Shown here one piece after another: positions 16,678 to 25,232 of a stretch of 64,000 bases of DNA. The notes beneath the pieces were generated by a model. That model saw only the letters and a program-made list of their open reading frames with translations, was not told the DNA's origin and did not search any database. The DNA lies in NCBI RefSeq assembly GCF_005889735.1, contig NZ_VCKY01000021.1, forward strand, positions 1-64,000, in the 5' to 3' direction. Position 1 is the first letter of the stretch; every line of letters begins with the position of its first letter. The stretch is from Nonomuraea turkmeniaca (GTDB taxonomy: Bacteria > Actinomycetota > Actinomycetes > Streptosporangiales > Streptosporangiaceae). Both the position numbers and the translations under genes were made by a program.

Positions 16678-18549
16678 TCAGAGGATCTTCCTCCGGACGT
16701 TCTCGCCGCCCTCCGGCGCGCCGATCCACGGCCCCTCGATGGACGGGTCGAGTATGCCCTCCTCGACGAAGCCGTAGCGGCCTTCCAGCACGTATCCGGC
16801 CAGCCGCGCGTCATGGGCGTCGCTGTTGTCCCAGAGCCGTTCGAAGAGTGCGTCCACGCGGCGTCGTGCCTGGTGACAGAAGGTGTCGGCCAGCTCGTAG
16901 GGCCGGCGTCCCAGGTCCTTGGCATCCTCCTCGGCCTTGACGCAGGCGGCGGTCATGGCGAACAGCTCGGCCCCGATGTCGATGATCCTGCCCAGGAACG
17001 ACTGTTTGTGCTCCAGCCTGCCCTGCCAACGGGACATGCCGTAGAAGGTGGACCGAGCCAGCTTCCTGCTGGTCCGCTCCACGAAACGCAGGTGCGCGGC
17101 CAGCGGGCCGAAGTCGGCGTACGCGGTGGGCAGGTTGCCGGTGCCGGCCACCAGCGTGGGCAGCCATTTGGCGTAGAAGCGGCTGGCCCGTTTGAGCGCC
17201 TGGGTGCGCTCCTGGCGGGACGCCTCCGGGTTGATCAGCTCGCCGGCGGCCGACAGGTGCGCGTCCACCGCCTCCCTGGTGATCATCAGGCGCATGATCT
17301 CGGAGGAGCCCTCGAAGATGCGGTTGATGCGCGAGTCGCGGAGCATCTGCTCGGCGGGCACGCCGCGCTCGCCGCGGGCGGCCAGCGACTCGGCGGTCTC
17401 GTAGCCGCGGCCACCTCTGATCTGGACCAGCTCGTCGAGCGCCTGGTAGGACAGCTCCGTCGCGTAGAGCTTGCCCAGCGCGGCCTCGATCCTGATGTCG
17501 TTGCGCTTGTCGTCGGCCAGGCGGCTGGTGAGCTCCATGACGGCCTCCAGCGCGTACGCGGTGGCCGCGATGAAGGCGATCTTCGTGGCCACGGCCTCGT
17601 GCCGGCCGATCTTGTGTCCCCATTGCACGCGGGCGTTGCCCCACTCGCGGGCGATCTTCAGCGCCCACTTGGCATTCCCCGCGCACGTGGCCGGGAGCGA
17701 CAGGCGGCCGGTGTTGAGCGTGGTGAGCGCGATCCGCAGCCCATCCCCCTCACGCCCGATCAGGTTCTTCGCGGGGACCCTGACCTGGGAGAATTCGGTG
17801 ACGCCGTTCTCGATGCCGCGCAGTCCCATGAAGCTGTTGCGGCGCTTGACCGTGATGCCCGGCGAGTCGGCCTCGACCACGAACGCACTGATCTTCTTGC
17901 CGGTCCTGGCCATGACCACGAGCAGGTCGGCGACGACGCCGTTCGTCGTCCACAGTTTGACGCCGTCGAGCACGTAGTCGTCGCCGTCGCGGACGGCGGT
18001 CGTGGCCAGGCGGGCGGGGTCGGAACCGACGTCCGGCTCGGTCAGCAGAAAAGCCGAAATTTCGCCCGCCGCGCACCTTGGTAGGAATTGTCGCTTCTGT
18101 TCCTCCGTGCCGAACAACTTCAGCGGCTGCGGCACCCCGATCGACTGGTGCGCCGACAACAACGTCGCCAGAGCCGGGCAGTACGAGCCCACCAGCATGA
18201 GGGCCCGGCAGTAGTACAGGTACGGCAGTCCGAGGCCGCCGTACTCCTCGCCGATCGTGATCCCGAACGCGCCGAGCCCCGCCAGCCCCTTGACGACCTC
18301 GTCGGGCACCTGTCCGGTCCGCTCGATGAGCGCCGGATCGACGTGCGCGTCGAGGTAGCGGCGCACCGCGCGGACGAACTCCTCGCCGCGTTTGGTCGCC
18401 TCGTCGGGCAGCGCGGGTGCCGGATGCACCAGATCCAGCCGGAAGTCGCCGAGGAACAGCTGCTTGGCGAAGCTCGGCAGGGCCCAGTCCTTCTCGCGGG
18501 CCTGCTCGCCTACTGCCCTGGACTCCTCGTACTTGGCGTGCTCGGTCAT
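16678..18549 (-). CDS. Acyl-CoA dehydrogenase (long form)
   Basis: The protein is about 623 residues from ATG 18549 (GGGAGGTG upstream). It has the normal acyl-CoA dehydrogenase core: an N-terminal helical domain, a middle beta domain (LLTEPDVGSDPARLATTA, VKLWTTNGVVADLLVV) and a C-terminal domain (QIRGGRGYETAESL, then RIFEGSSEIMRLMITREA). An extra ~200-residue C-terminal region resembles that of ACAD9/VLCAD-like long-chain enzymes. It oxidises an acyl-CoA to the enoyl-CoA with FAD, passing electrons to ETF. Chain-length specificity is not readable. Confidence 0.92.
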   Translation of the reverse strand: MTEHAKYEESRAVGEQAREKDWALPSFAKQLFLGDFRLDLVHPAPALPDEATKRGEEFVRAVRRYLDAHVDPALIERTGQVPDEVVKGLAGLGAFGITIGEEYGGLGLPYLYYCRALMLVGSYCPALATLLSAHQSIGVPQPLKLFGTEEQKRQFLPRCAAGEISAFLLTEPDVGSDPARLATTAVRDGDDYVLDGVKLWTTNGVVADLLVVMARTGKKISAFVVEADSPGITVKRRNSFMGLRGIENGVTEFSQVRVPAKNLIGREGDGLRIALTTLNTGRLSLPATCAGNAKWALKIAREWGNARVQWGHKIGRHEAVATKIAFIAATAYALEAVMELTSRLADDKRNDIRIEAALGKLYATELSYQALDELVQIRGGRGYETAESLAARGERGVPAEQMLRDSRINRIFEGSSEIMRLMITREAVDAHLSAAGELINPEASRQERTQALKRASRFYAKWLPTLVAGTGNLPTAYADFGPLAAHLRFVERTSRKLARSTFYGMSRWQGRLEHKQSFLGRIIDIGAELFAMTAACVKAEEDAKDLGRRPYELADTFCHQARRRVDALFERLWDNSDAHDARLAGYVLEGRYGFVEEGILDPSIEGPWIGAPEGGENVRRKIL

Positions 18550-18616
18550 AGCACCTCCCGACATTGCGCCGTCCTGTGCTTATGAGTAGTGCCCGCCTGA
18601 CGGCGCCCTTCGCCGT

Positions 18617-19843
18617 TTATATGCCCTTTTTCAGCGGACGGCGAGCACCTACCGGCCGCACGGCGGTCGCCACGAGCGCGAGCACGACGGGAAGCACCAG
18701 GTAGACCCCGCAGAACGCGAGCGAGGCGACCGACATCACCGCGCCCACCACGGCCGTGTTCCGGTGCCGGCCCGCGGGCAACATCCGCACCGCCGCCACC
18801 ACGCCGGCCGCCGTGACCGCGGCCAGACACGCCGAGGTCGCCCGCATCAGCAGGTCCAGATCCACCGCCCACACCAGCACGGGCAGGCACAACACGGCCA
18901 GCAGCCCGAGGCTCCGGTACGGCACGCGCCCGGGCTCCCCGCCTACAGCGAACCAACCGGGCAGCGCCCCGTCCCTGGCCAGAGCCGCCCCCAGCCGCGC
19001 GGCTCCGGCGATGTAGGTGTTGACCGCCCCGAACGTCAGCAGCACGGCCACCACCCCGGTCACCGGACGGGCGGCCCCGCCGAGGCCGATCTCCAGCATC
19101 GCGGTCAGCGGCACGCCGGTCATGTCCGCGCCCAGCACGCCCACCGAGGTGACGGACACCCCGACGTACAACACGGCGATCACGGCGAGCGTCACGACCG
19201 TGGCCCTGACCAGGCCGTTCCTCCGGTCGGCGAACTCGGCCGACAGGTGGCTGGCCGCCTCCCAGCCGACGAACGCGAACATGAGCACCCCGGCCGCGGC
19301 GGCCACGCCCCCCAGACCGTACGGGGCGAAGGGGGTGAAGTTGGCCAGGTCGGCGTGCGGCGCGGCACTGATCACGGCGGCGGCCAGCAGGGCGACGAGG
19401 AGCACGACGAAGGCGATCTGCAGCCGACCCGAGGTCCGCAGGCCCGCCGCGTTGGCGGCGAAGGCAGCGATCATGATGAGCCAGGCGGCGAGGGTGCCGT
19501 CGACGCCGAGGCACGCCTCGACGTACTGACCGCCCACGAAGGCGCCGGCGACGGTGCCGATGGGGACGGCGCCGAAGAACCACCAGCCGGCCACGGCGGA
19601 GGCGCGCCGGCCGAACGCGAGCCCGACGAAGCTCGCCACCCCACCGCCGTCCGGGTGCCGCGCGCCGAGCGCGGCGAAGGTCAGCGCGACCGGGACGCTC
19701 AGCGCCAGTAACCCGGCCCAGGCCAGCACCGAGGCAGGTCCCGCGGCGTCCGCCGCCAGATGCGGCAGCACCAGCATCCCCGGCCCCAGCACCGCCCCGA
19801 CCAGCAGCGCCGTCCCCTGCCCAGCGGTCATCCGTTGTGTCAT
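18617..19843 (-). CDS. APC-family amino acid permease/exporter (YjeH-like)
   Basis: The 408-residue membrane protein has about 12 helices. It opens with the APC helix-1 signature (GTALLVGAVLGPGMLVLPHL) and has the unwound-helix motif in helix 6 (AFVGWEAASHLSAEF). Length and sequence resemble E. coli YjeH, which exports methionine and branched-chain amino acids. It is divergent from an Lrp-type regulator, the usual context of Lrp-controlled exporters; the 81-base gap should hold both promoters. Confidence 0.85.
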   Translation of the reverse strand: MTQRMTAGQGTALLVGAVLGPGMLVLPHLAADAAGPASVLAWAGLLALSVPVALTFAALGARHPDGGGVASFVGLAFGRRASAVAGWWFFGAVPIGTVAGAFVGGQYVEACLGVDGTLAAWLIMIAAFAANAAGLRTSGRLQIAFVVLLVALLAAAVISAAPHADLANFTPFAPYGLGGVAAAAGVLMFAFVGWEAASHLSAEFADRRNGLVRATVVTLAVIAVLYVGVSVTSVGVLGADMTGVPLTAMLEIGLGGAARPVTGVVAVLLTFGAVNTYIAGAARLGAALARDGALPGWFAVGGEPGRVPYRSLGLLAVLCLPVLVWAVDLDLLMRATSACLAAVTAAGVVAAVRMLPAGRHRNTAVVGAVMSVASLAFCGVYLVLPVVLALVATAVRPVGARRPLKKGI

Positions 19844-19924
19844 AACCCCAGAAATTACTCATCTGACCGAAACAGGCGCGTGCGTACCGAACGTCTGGCC
19901 GGACAGACGTGCAAATATCCCTAC

Positions 19925-20386
19925 ATGGATGAACTTGATTCGGCCATCGTGCGGCTGCTCCAAACGGATGCGCGGCAGTCCAACCGGGAGCTCGCTCGAC
20001 AACTCGGCATCGCACCCTCGACCTGTCTGGAGCGGGTCCGATCGCTCACCCGCCGCGGCGTCATCCGTGGCTACCACGCCGACATCGACCCGGCCGCGCT
20101 CAATCGCGGTGTGCAGGCCATGGTCTCGGTCCAGGTACGGCCGCTCAGCCGGGCGGTGATCAACGCGTTCAAGTCGTCCGCCGCGGAGATGCCCGAGGTG
20201 CTCAGCGTGTTCGTGCTCGCGGGCGGGGACGACTTCCTGCTGCACGTCGCCGTCCAGGACCTGGACGCCCTGCACTCGTTCCTGCTGGACAAGCTGAGCA
20301 AGCGCAAGGAGATCGTCGGCTTCCGCACCTCGGTGGTCTTCCAGCAGGTCCAGAAGGCCGTCCCGACCCGCCTCCCGGAGACCTGA
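19925..20386 (+). CDS. Lrp/AsnC-family transcriptional regulator
   Basis: The 153-residue protein has an N-terminal helix-turn-helix (MDELDSAIVRLLQTDARQSN, LARQLGIAPSTCLERVRSL) and a C-terminal RAM ligand-binding domain (MVSVQVRPLSRAVINAF, VLAGGDDFLLHVAVQDL). Lrp proteins form octamers that sense amino acids. The divergent neighbour encodes an amino-acid exporter, so local control of that gene is the likely role. Confidence 0.93.
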   Translation: MDELDSAIVRLLQTDARQSNRELARQLGIAPSTCLERVRSLTRRGVIRGYHADIDPAALNRGVQAMVSVQVRPLSRAVINAFKSSAAEMPEVLSVFVLAGGDDFLLHVAVQDLDALHSFLLDKLSKRKEIVGFRTSVVFQQVQKAVPTRLPET

Positions 20387-20568
20387 CGTTTTCGCCGACC
20401 TTTAATTCGGTTGCGGGGGGTTCCGGATGCCCCGTACTGTCATGGACATGCGCCTTTACCAGTAATTCGCAGCTTCAGTGCGTCCCGTCCGACCGTCCAG
20501 ACGCGGCAGCTGAGCATGTCGACCGGCCTTTCGTGTGCCGCGTCGTGACTTACGTAAAGGAGCTTCTC

Positions 20569-20709
20569 ATGCGAGTTCGCGCAGCCAAAAAGGGCAAGAA
20601 GACCCCGGCCTTCCCCGGGCGGGAGCTTCCGCCCGGGCCCAGACAGATGCCCCGGATGCCGCAGCGTCCGATCGCGCCGCCCCGGCGCATCCCGTCCAAG
20701 GGCCGCTGA
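20569..20709 (+). CDS. 46-residue basic proline-rich peptide
   Basis: An ATG at 20569 with a strong ribosome-binding site (AAAGGAG, 7 bases away) opens 46 codons. The product starts MRVRAAKKGKKTPAF, is rich in Pro and Arg/Lys (PRQMPRMPQRPIAPPRR) and has no membrane segment or cysteine. It is followed by a strong hairpin (20736-20777), so it looks like a complete transcription unit. A seven-codon ORF (20442-20465) lies upstream. No family is recognised; a nucleic-acid- or ribosome-binding small protein is possible given the charge. Confidence 0.55.
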   Translation: MRVRAAKKGKKTPAFPGRELPPGPRQMPRMPQRPIAPPRRIPSKGR

Positions 20710-20735
20710 GACCACTACCTGGATGGGTAGTTAGC

Positions 20736-20777
20736 GCGAGCGCCGCCTCCCTTCTTACGCCCGGAGGCGGCGCTCGC
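20736..20777. terminator. Hairpin between small peptide gene and thiolase
   Basis: A perfect 15-bp stem pairs 20736-20750 with 20763-20777, with a 12-base loop. It separates two convergent genes and probably terminates both; no T-run follows. Confidence 0.7.
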
Positions 20778-20783
20778 ATCCCC

Positions 20784-21929
20784 TCACAGTCTTTCGATGA
20801 TCGTGACGTTGGCCTGGCCGCCGCCCTCGCACATCGTCTGCAGCCCGTAGCGGCCGCCCGTGCGCTCCAGTTCGTGCAGGAGCTTGGTCATGAGGATCGC
20901 GCCCGTGCCGCCGAGCGGGTGGCCCAGCGCGATGGCGCCGCCGTTGGGGTTGACCTTGGCGGGGTCGGCGCCGAGCTCGTGCGTCCACGCCAGCGGCACC
21001 GGCGCGAACGCCTCGTTGATCTCCACGACGTCGATGTCGCCGATCGACAGGCCGGACTTCTCGAGCGCCCGCCGTGTGGCGGGGATCGGCGCGGTCAGCA
21101 TATAGATGGGGTCGTCGCCCATGAGCGCGAGCTGGTGAATCCGGGCGCGCGGCGTCAGCCCGTGGTCCCTGACAGCCTGTTCGGAGGCGATCAGCACCGC
21201 GCCCGAGCCGTCGGAGATCTGCGAGGACGTGGCGGCGGTGATCTGGCCGCCCTCCTTAAGCGTCTTCAGCGAGGCCATCTTCTCCAGCGTCGTGTCCGCA
21301 CGCGGGCCCTCGTCGTCCTCGACGCCGTTGATCGGCTCGATCTGGTCCTTGAAGTGGCCGTTCGCGATCGCCTTGGCGGCTCGCTGGTGGGACTCGAGGG
21401 CGAACTGCTCCAGCACCTCCCGCGTGTAGCCCCACTTCTCGCACATCAGCTCCGCGCCGCGGAACTGCGAGATCTCCTGCTTGCCGTACCGTTCGACCCA
21501 CTTGTCGCCGAACGGGAACGGCATGCCCTTCTCCAGGGCGGCCGTGATCGAGGAGCCCATGGGCACGATACTCATCGACTCGACGCCGCCGGCCACGACC
21601 AGGTCCTGGGTGCCGGACATGACGCCCTGCGCGGCGAAGTGGATCGACTGCTGCGAGGAGCCGCACTGCCGGTCGATCGTGACGCCGGCGGTCGTCTCCG
21701 GCAGACCGGCCGACAGCCAGGCGTTGCGGGCGATGTCCATGCTCTGGGGGCCGAACTGCATGACGCACCCCATGATGACGTCCTCGACCGCCGCGGGGTC
21801 GACGCCCGTGCGGTCGATCAGCGCCTTCAGCGTGTGCGCGGCCAGGTCAGTGGGGTGGACGGTGGAAAGGCCGCCCTTCTTTTTTCCGACCGGGGTGCGG
21901 ACCGCCCCGACGATGTACGCCTCTGCCAC
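20784..21929 (-). CDS. Thiolase (acetyl-CoA C-acyltransferase)
   Basis: The 381-residue thiolase has the nucleophilic cysteine in TIDRQCGSSQQSIHFAAQ (about residue 89), NEAFAPVPLAWTHELG, the histidine in NPNGGAIALGHPLGGTG and the second cysteine in TMCEGGGQANVTII. It performs the last step of beta-oxidation, or the reverse condensation. With the acyl-CoA dehydrogenases, enoyl-CoA hydratase and SDR elsewhere in the window it fits fatty-acid degradation, but these genes are not one operon. Confidence 0.94.
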   Translation of the reverse strand: MAEAYIVGAVRTPVGKKKGGLSTVHPTDLAAHTLKALIDRTGVDPAAVEDVIMGCVMQFGPQSMDIARNAWLSAGLPETTAGVTIDRQCGSSQQSIHFAAQGVMSGTQDLVVAGGVESMSIVPMGSSITAALEKGMPFPFGDKWVERYGKQEISQFRGAELMCEKWGYTREVLEQFALESHQRAAKAIANGHFKDQIEPINGVEDDEGPRADTTLEKMASLKTLKEGGQITAATSSQISDGSGAVLIASEQAVRDHGLTPRARIHQLALMGDDPIYMLTAPIPATRRALEKSGLSIGDIDVVEINEAFAPVPLAWTHELGADPAKVNPNGGAIALGHPLGGTGAILMTKLLHELERTGGRYGLQTMCEGGGQANVTIIERL

Positions 21930-22001
21930 AGTGCCTCCTGGGAACCGAGCATTATTCGGTTACTAGGGGCAGACTACAACAGAACGACGTTCGGGCGCTG
22001 C

Positions 22002-22664
22002 TCACGCCGGAGGCAGAAGATCCTCCGCCGAGTCCACCCTGAACCGCCAACGGTCCACGACCAGGCCGTTCAGCGCCTCGGACAGCTCCAGCGCCAACGT
22101 CCCCAGCTTGACCTGCTCGTCGCCGCGCAACTCGATCGCGGTGAGCTCCGTAGCGAAGGGCAGCAGCTCCTGTACGGCCGGAGGCTGGCCCTTCTGCGGG
22201 ACCAGCACGGCCTTGATGTCGCCGGCGGTGAACGTGAACTCGTCGTCCTCCTGCGGCTCCAGCAGCGGCGCCAGCTCCTCCGCGGTGGGACGTACCGGGA
22301 GGATGACCGCGGGACCCGCGTTCTCCTCGTCGGCCGGATCGCTCACCTCGCCGCGGCAGACCGCGAGCCCCTTGAGCCTGAAGGCGATGCCCTCGGCCAG
22401 GTAGCGGTCGAAGAAGTCCAGCGGCAGCGGCCCTTCCGCGGCCACCCGGACCGCCCAGACCTTCTCCAGCTCACCGCCCGTCAGGTCGGTGTCCGCCTCC
22501 ACGGGCGCGCAGATCCGGACGTCGGTGGCGACGATGTCGTCGCCGTCCTTCCTGGCACCCGGGTCGGCGAGCTGGACGATGCGTAGCAGCTCGGCCGGAT
22601 CAGGTTTGGCCGGCAATGCCGCCGTGGGCCCAGTACGCAGTCTCCGCTTCGCCATCCAGCCCAT
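22002..22664 (-). CDS. Hypothetical protein
   Basis: The 220-residue soluble protein has a basic N-terminus (MAKRRLRTGP), an acidic middle (EPQEDDEFTFTAGDIKAVLV) and no signal peptide or membrane helix. GGAGG lies just before ATG 22664. It is 14 bases downstream of the first sortase gene on the same strand and may be cotranscribed with the sortase/surface-protein cluster. No domain recognised. Confidence 0.65.
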   Translation of the reverse strand: MGWMAKRRLRTGPTAALPAKPDPAELLRIVQLADPGARKDGDDIVATDVRICAPVEADTDLTGGELEKVWAVRVAAEGPLPLDFFDRYLAEGIAFRLKGLAVCRGEVSDPADEENAGPAVILPVRPTAEELAPLLEPQEDDEFTFTAGDIKAVLVPQKGQPPAVQELLPFATELTAIELRGDEQVKLGTLALELSEALNGLVVDRWRFRVDSAEDLLPPA

Positions 22665-22678
22665 GTCCGCCTCCGCGC

Positions 22679-23440
22679 TCAGCTTCGATAGGAGCTCGTC
22701 ATCGTCGCGTAGACGATGATGTTGTCGGTGTAGTGCCCGGTACGCCGGTCGTAGGTCCCGCCACAGGTGATCAGGTGAAGCTGGGCGTTGTCCTGCGGCC
22801 CGTAGACCCGCTGGGTCGGGAACGTCTTCTTGTTCGCCTGCTCCACGCCACCCACGGTGAAGACCGCCGTGGTCCTGTCCTGGCGCTTGACCTCGATGGT
22901 GTCACCGTTCTTGATCTGGAACAACGCGCTGAACACCGCGCTGCGCGTCCTGGTGTCCTTGTGCCCGAGCAGCACGGCGGGACCCGCCTGGCCCGGGGTG
23001 GACATGTTCCGGTACCAGCCCACCAGGTTGGGGTTGTCCGGCGGCGGCACCTGGATCGTCCCGTCCTTGGCCAGGCCGACGGCCTTGATCGGCGCGTTGA
23101 TCCCCAGCCGCTTGATCACGATCCGGACGGGGGTGGACGGCATCATCGCCGGGGCCGGGGTGATCTGCGGCAGCGGCGGCGGCACGTCGGGGGCCGCCTG
23201 GAACAGCGCCTGCTCCGGCTTGCCGCTGCCGTTCGGCTGCGACTGCAGCGCCAGGCTGTCCCTGCTGGACTGGAGGCCGTACTCGTCCGGGGAGCGGAGC
23301 ACGATCAGCAGCCCGGCCACCACGGTGACGACGCCGGCGACGACGGCCACGATCAGCACGGTCCTGAGCGCCGTGCCCCCCTTGTCCTCGGGTGGGGGCG
23401 GTGCCGCCTGGCCGCCCCCGTACGGGTAGTACCCAGACAC
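22679..23440 (-). CDS. Class F sortase, copy 1
   Basis: The 253-residue protein has a Gly/Pro/Tyr-rich N-terminus, one membrane helix (about residues 27-47), a Pro-rich linker and a sortase barrel. Catalytic His is H160 (LLGHKDT) and catalytic Cys is C226 (LHLITCGGTY), followed by HYTDNIIVYA. Sortases cut a C-terminal signal and link the protein to a cell-wall amine. The gene starts 5 bases after the stop of a surface-protein gene that carries a sorting-like tail, its likely substrate. The catalytic Arg cannot be placed with certainty. Confidence 0.9.
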   Translation of the reverse strand: MSGYYPYGGGQAAPPPPEDKGGTALRTVLIVAVVAGVVTVVAGLLIVLRSPDEYGLQSSRDSLALQSQPNGSGKPEQALFQAAPDVPPPLPQITPAPAMMPSTPVRIVIKRLGINAPIKAVGLAKDGTIQVPPPDNPNLVGWYRNMSTPGQAGPAVLLGHKDTRTRSAVFSALFQIKNGDTIEVKRQDRTTAVFTVGGVEQANKKTFPTQRVYGPQDNAQLHLITCGGTYDRRTGHYTDNIIVYATMTSSYRS

Positions 23441-23445
23441 TTCAG

Positions 23446-24324
23446 TCAGCCCCTGGTCGCGTTACGGCGTCGCATGACCAGACCGCCCACGGCCGCGGCG
23501 GCGACCAGCGCGGTGCCGGTCAGAATGAACATCCGCCCGTCGGGGCCCATCTCGCCGCCCGCCCCGGTGTCCGCGCCTGCCTTGGGGGTCTTGGACTTGT
23601 TGGTGTTCTCGGACGGGGTAATGGTCACCGTGGCGGTGGTGGTCCTGGTGTTCCTGGGGGTGCTCGAAGTCGGCGGCGTGGTGCTCGGCGTGTTGGAGGT
23701 GGTTGGGGTATTTGTGCCGGTGGCGGTGCTCGTGCCGGTGCCGACGACCAGGGTGGCGGCGGGGCCGGCACCGGAAGCTGTCGGCTGACAGTTGTAGCTC
23801 GCGCCATTGACCTGGACCGCGAAGCCTTCACCCTTGAAAACGACCGTCCCGCTCGCAGTCGGTGTGACCACCATGGTCATCGTGGGGATGGGCAAGGGAG
23901 CACCCGACGTGATGGCCGTCGCAGGCGCGGCTGTACCGGTCGCCACCACCTGCGCGGAAGCCACCGGTGCGCCGCTGGGGCTGACGGTTCCCGCCGCCGT
24001 CACAATGCTGCTCGGACTGATCGAAGCCGTCGCCAGCAAGGGACTGGCCGCTGGCTGGATGATCTCCCACGTAAGGGTCGCTGTCGAGCTGGGGCTCGGA
24101 CGCGAGGCCGGAGTTTTCACCTCCATGGAGAAGGTGACGGTCGTGGTGGGGATTGCCCCGCCTGCTGGCGCCGCGCCCGTGCAGGCGTAGACCACGGGCA
24201 CCGGGGCCGCGATAGCAGCCACCACAGGTAGCCCGCCGAAGATCCCTGCGCCTAGGACGGCCAAAGCGGATGTCTTGAGGGCGAGGCGGCGCCGCGCCTT
24301 GGACGTCTGCACTTCCATCTCCAA
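23446..24324 (-). CDS. Secreted surface protein with sortase-type C-terminus, copy 1
   Basis: The 292-residue protein has a signal peptide (hydrophobic about residues 18-38, then AIAAPVPVVYACTG) and a domain starting YACTG and closing with a second cysteine (SYNCQPTASG). A Thr/Pro/Ser-rich stalk (about residues 190-245) follows. The tail has the motif KTPKAGADTG, then a hydrophobic helix and a basic end (MRRRNATRG). This is the architecture of a wall-anchored protein but without a canonical LPxTG. It lies between the two sortase genes. Function of the exposed domain unknown. Confidence 0.8.
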   Translation of the reverse strand: MEMEVQTSKARRRLALKTSALAVLGAGIFGGLPVVAAIAAPVPVVYACTGAAPAGGAIPTTTVTFSMEVKTPASRPSPSSTATLTWEIIQPAASPLLATASISPSSIVTAAGTVSPSGAPVASAQVVATGTAAPATAITSGAPLPIPTMTMVVTPTASGTVVFKGEGFAVQVNGASYNCQPTASGAGPAATLVVGTGTSTATGTNTPTTSNTPSTTPPTSSTPRNTRTTTATVTITPSENTNKSKTPKAGADTGAGGEMGPDGRMFILTGTALVAAAAVGGLVMRRRNATRG

Positions 24325-24443
24325 TACAGCGCAGTATCAACAGTCGTGCCAGAATCCCAGCCGATTGTCACGGTTAGGTTGAGATCATACGAACTGACCC
24401 TGTCAACTTCCCGTAAACCGCCAAATCGGCCACAGCCATCTCG

Positions 24444-25232
24444 TCACGTCTTCTTCTTGGACAACGTCGCGTACACGATGACGTTGTCCTTGTAGCTGTG
24501 CGCCCCCTTGTTGAAGACACCACCACAGGTGATGAGTCTGAGCTCGGCTCCACCGGTGTTGCCGTACACCCGCTTCGTCGGGAACGTCGACTTGCTCACC
24601 TGCTCGATCCCGCTCACGGTGTACCGGACAACCTTGCCGTCCGACCGGTACACGTAGATCTGGTCACCCTTGACCAGCTCCGACAGGCGGGCGAAAACAG
24701 CGGCGCCCTGGCGAGTGCTGACGTGGCCGTTGATGATCGAGGGCCCCGCCTCACCGGGGGCCGGCGAGAAGCGGTACCAGCCGGTCTGGTTCCGCTTGGA
24801 CAGCGGCGGGGTCCCCAGGTTGCCCTTGATGTCCACCGTGACCGGCCCCACCGGCGCATTCACCTTGATCTTGGGGATCTTGATGCGGGACGGCTTGGCC
24901 TTGACCTTGGCGGCCTTGGTCTTGGGCACCGGGATCGGGGCCACGGTCGGCACGGCGGCGAGCGGCGGCGGGGCGTCGAGGCGGGCCGGGGTGAGCCCGG
25001 ACTGACCGCCGGGGCCGACGGTCGGCGGCAGGACGAACGCGCCCGCGTTCTCGATCTGGACCGCACCCGGCTCCTCCATGGCCGCGAGGCCAGGTCCTGA
25101 GCCGTCGTCCACCGGGGGCGCGAGGGAGAGCAGGCCCACCATGACAGCGCCCACCCCGGCCAGCGAACCGGCGATCAGCAGGCCCGGCAGCGCCTTGTTG
25201 AGCGGCGACTTCTGCTGCTGCTGCTCGGTCAT
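24444..25232 (-). CDS. Class F sortase, copy 2
   Basis: The 262-residue sortase has one membrane helix (about residues 15-37), a Pro/Lys linker, catalytic His H170 (SIINGHVST) and Cys C236 (LRLITCGGVF), then SYKDNVIVYATL. It is clearly related to copy 1, but its residues after the Cys are FNKGAHSY, whereas copy 1 has YDRRTGHY. The ATG overlaps the stop of the upstream surface-protein gene by one base, so the two are translationally coupled and likely act as enzyme and substrate. Confidence 0.9.
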   Translation of the reverse strand: MTEQQQQKSPLNKALPGLLIAGSLAGVGAVMVGLLSLAPPVDDGSGPGLAAMEEPGAVQIENAGAFVLPPTVGPGGQSGLTPARLDAPPPLAAVPTVAPIPVPKTKAAKVKAKPSRIKIPKIKVNAPVGPVTVDIKGNLGTPPLSKRNQTGWYRFSPAPGEAGPSIINGHVSTRQGAAVFARLSELVKGDQIYVYRSDGKVVRYTVSGIEQVSKSTFPTKRVYGNTGGAELRLITCGGVFNKGAHSYKDNVIVYATLSKKKT

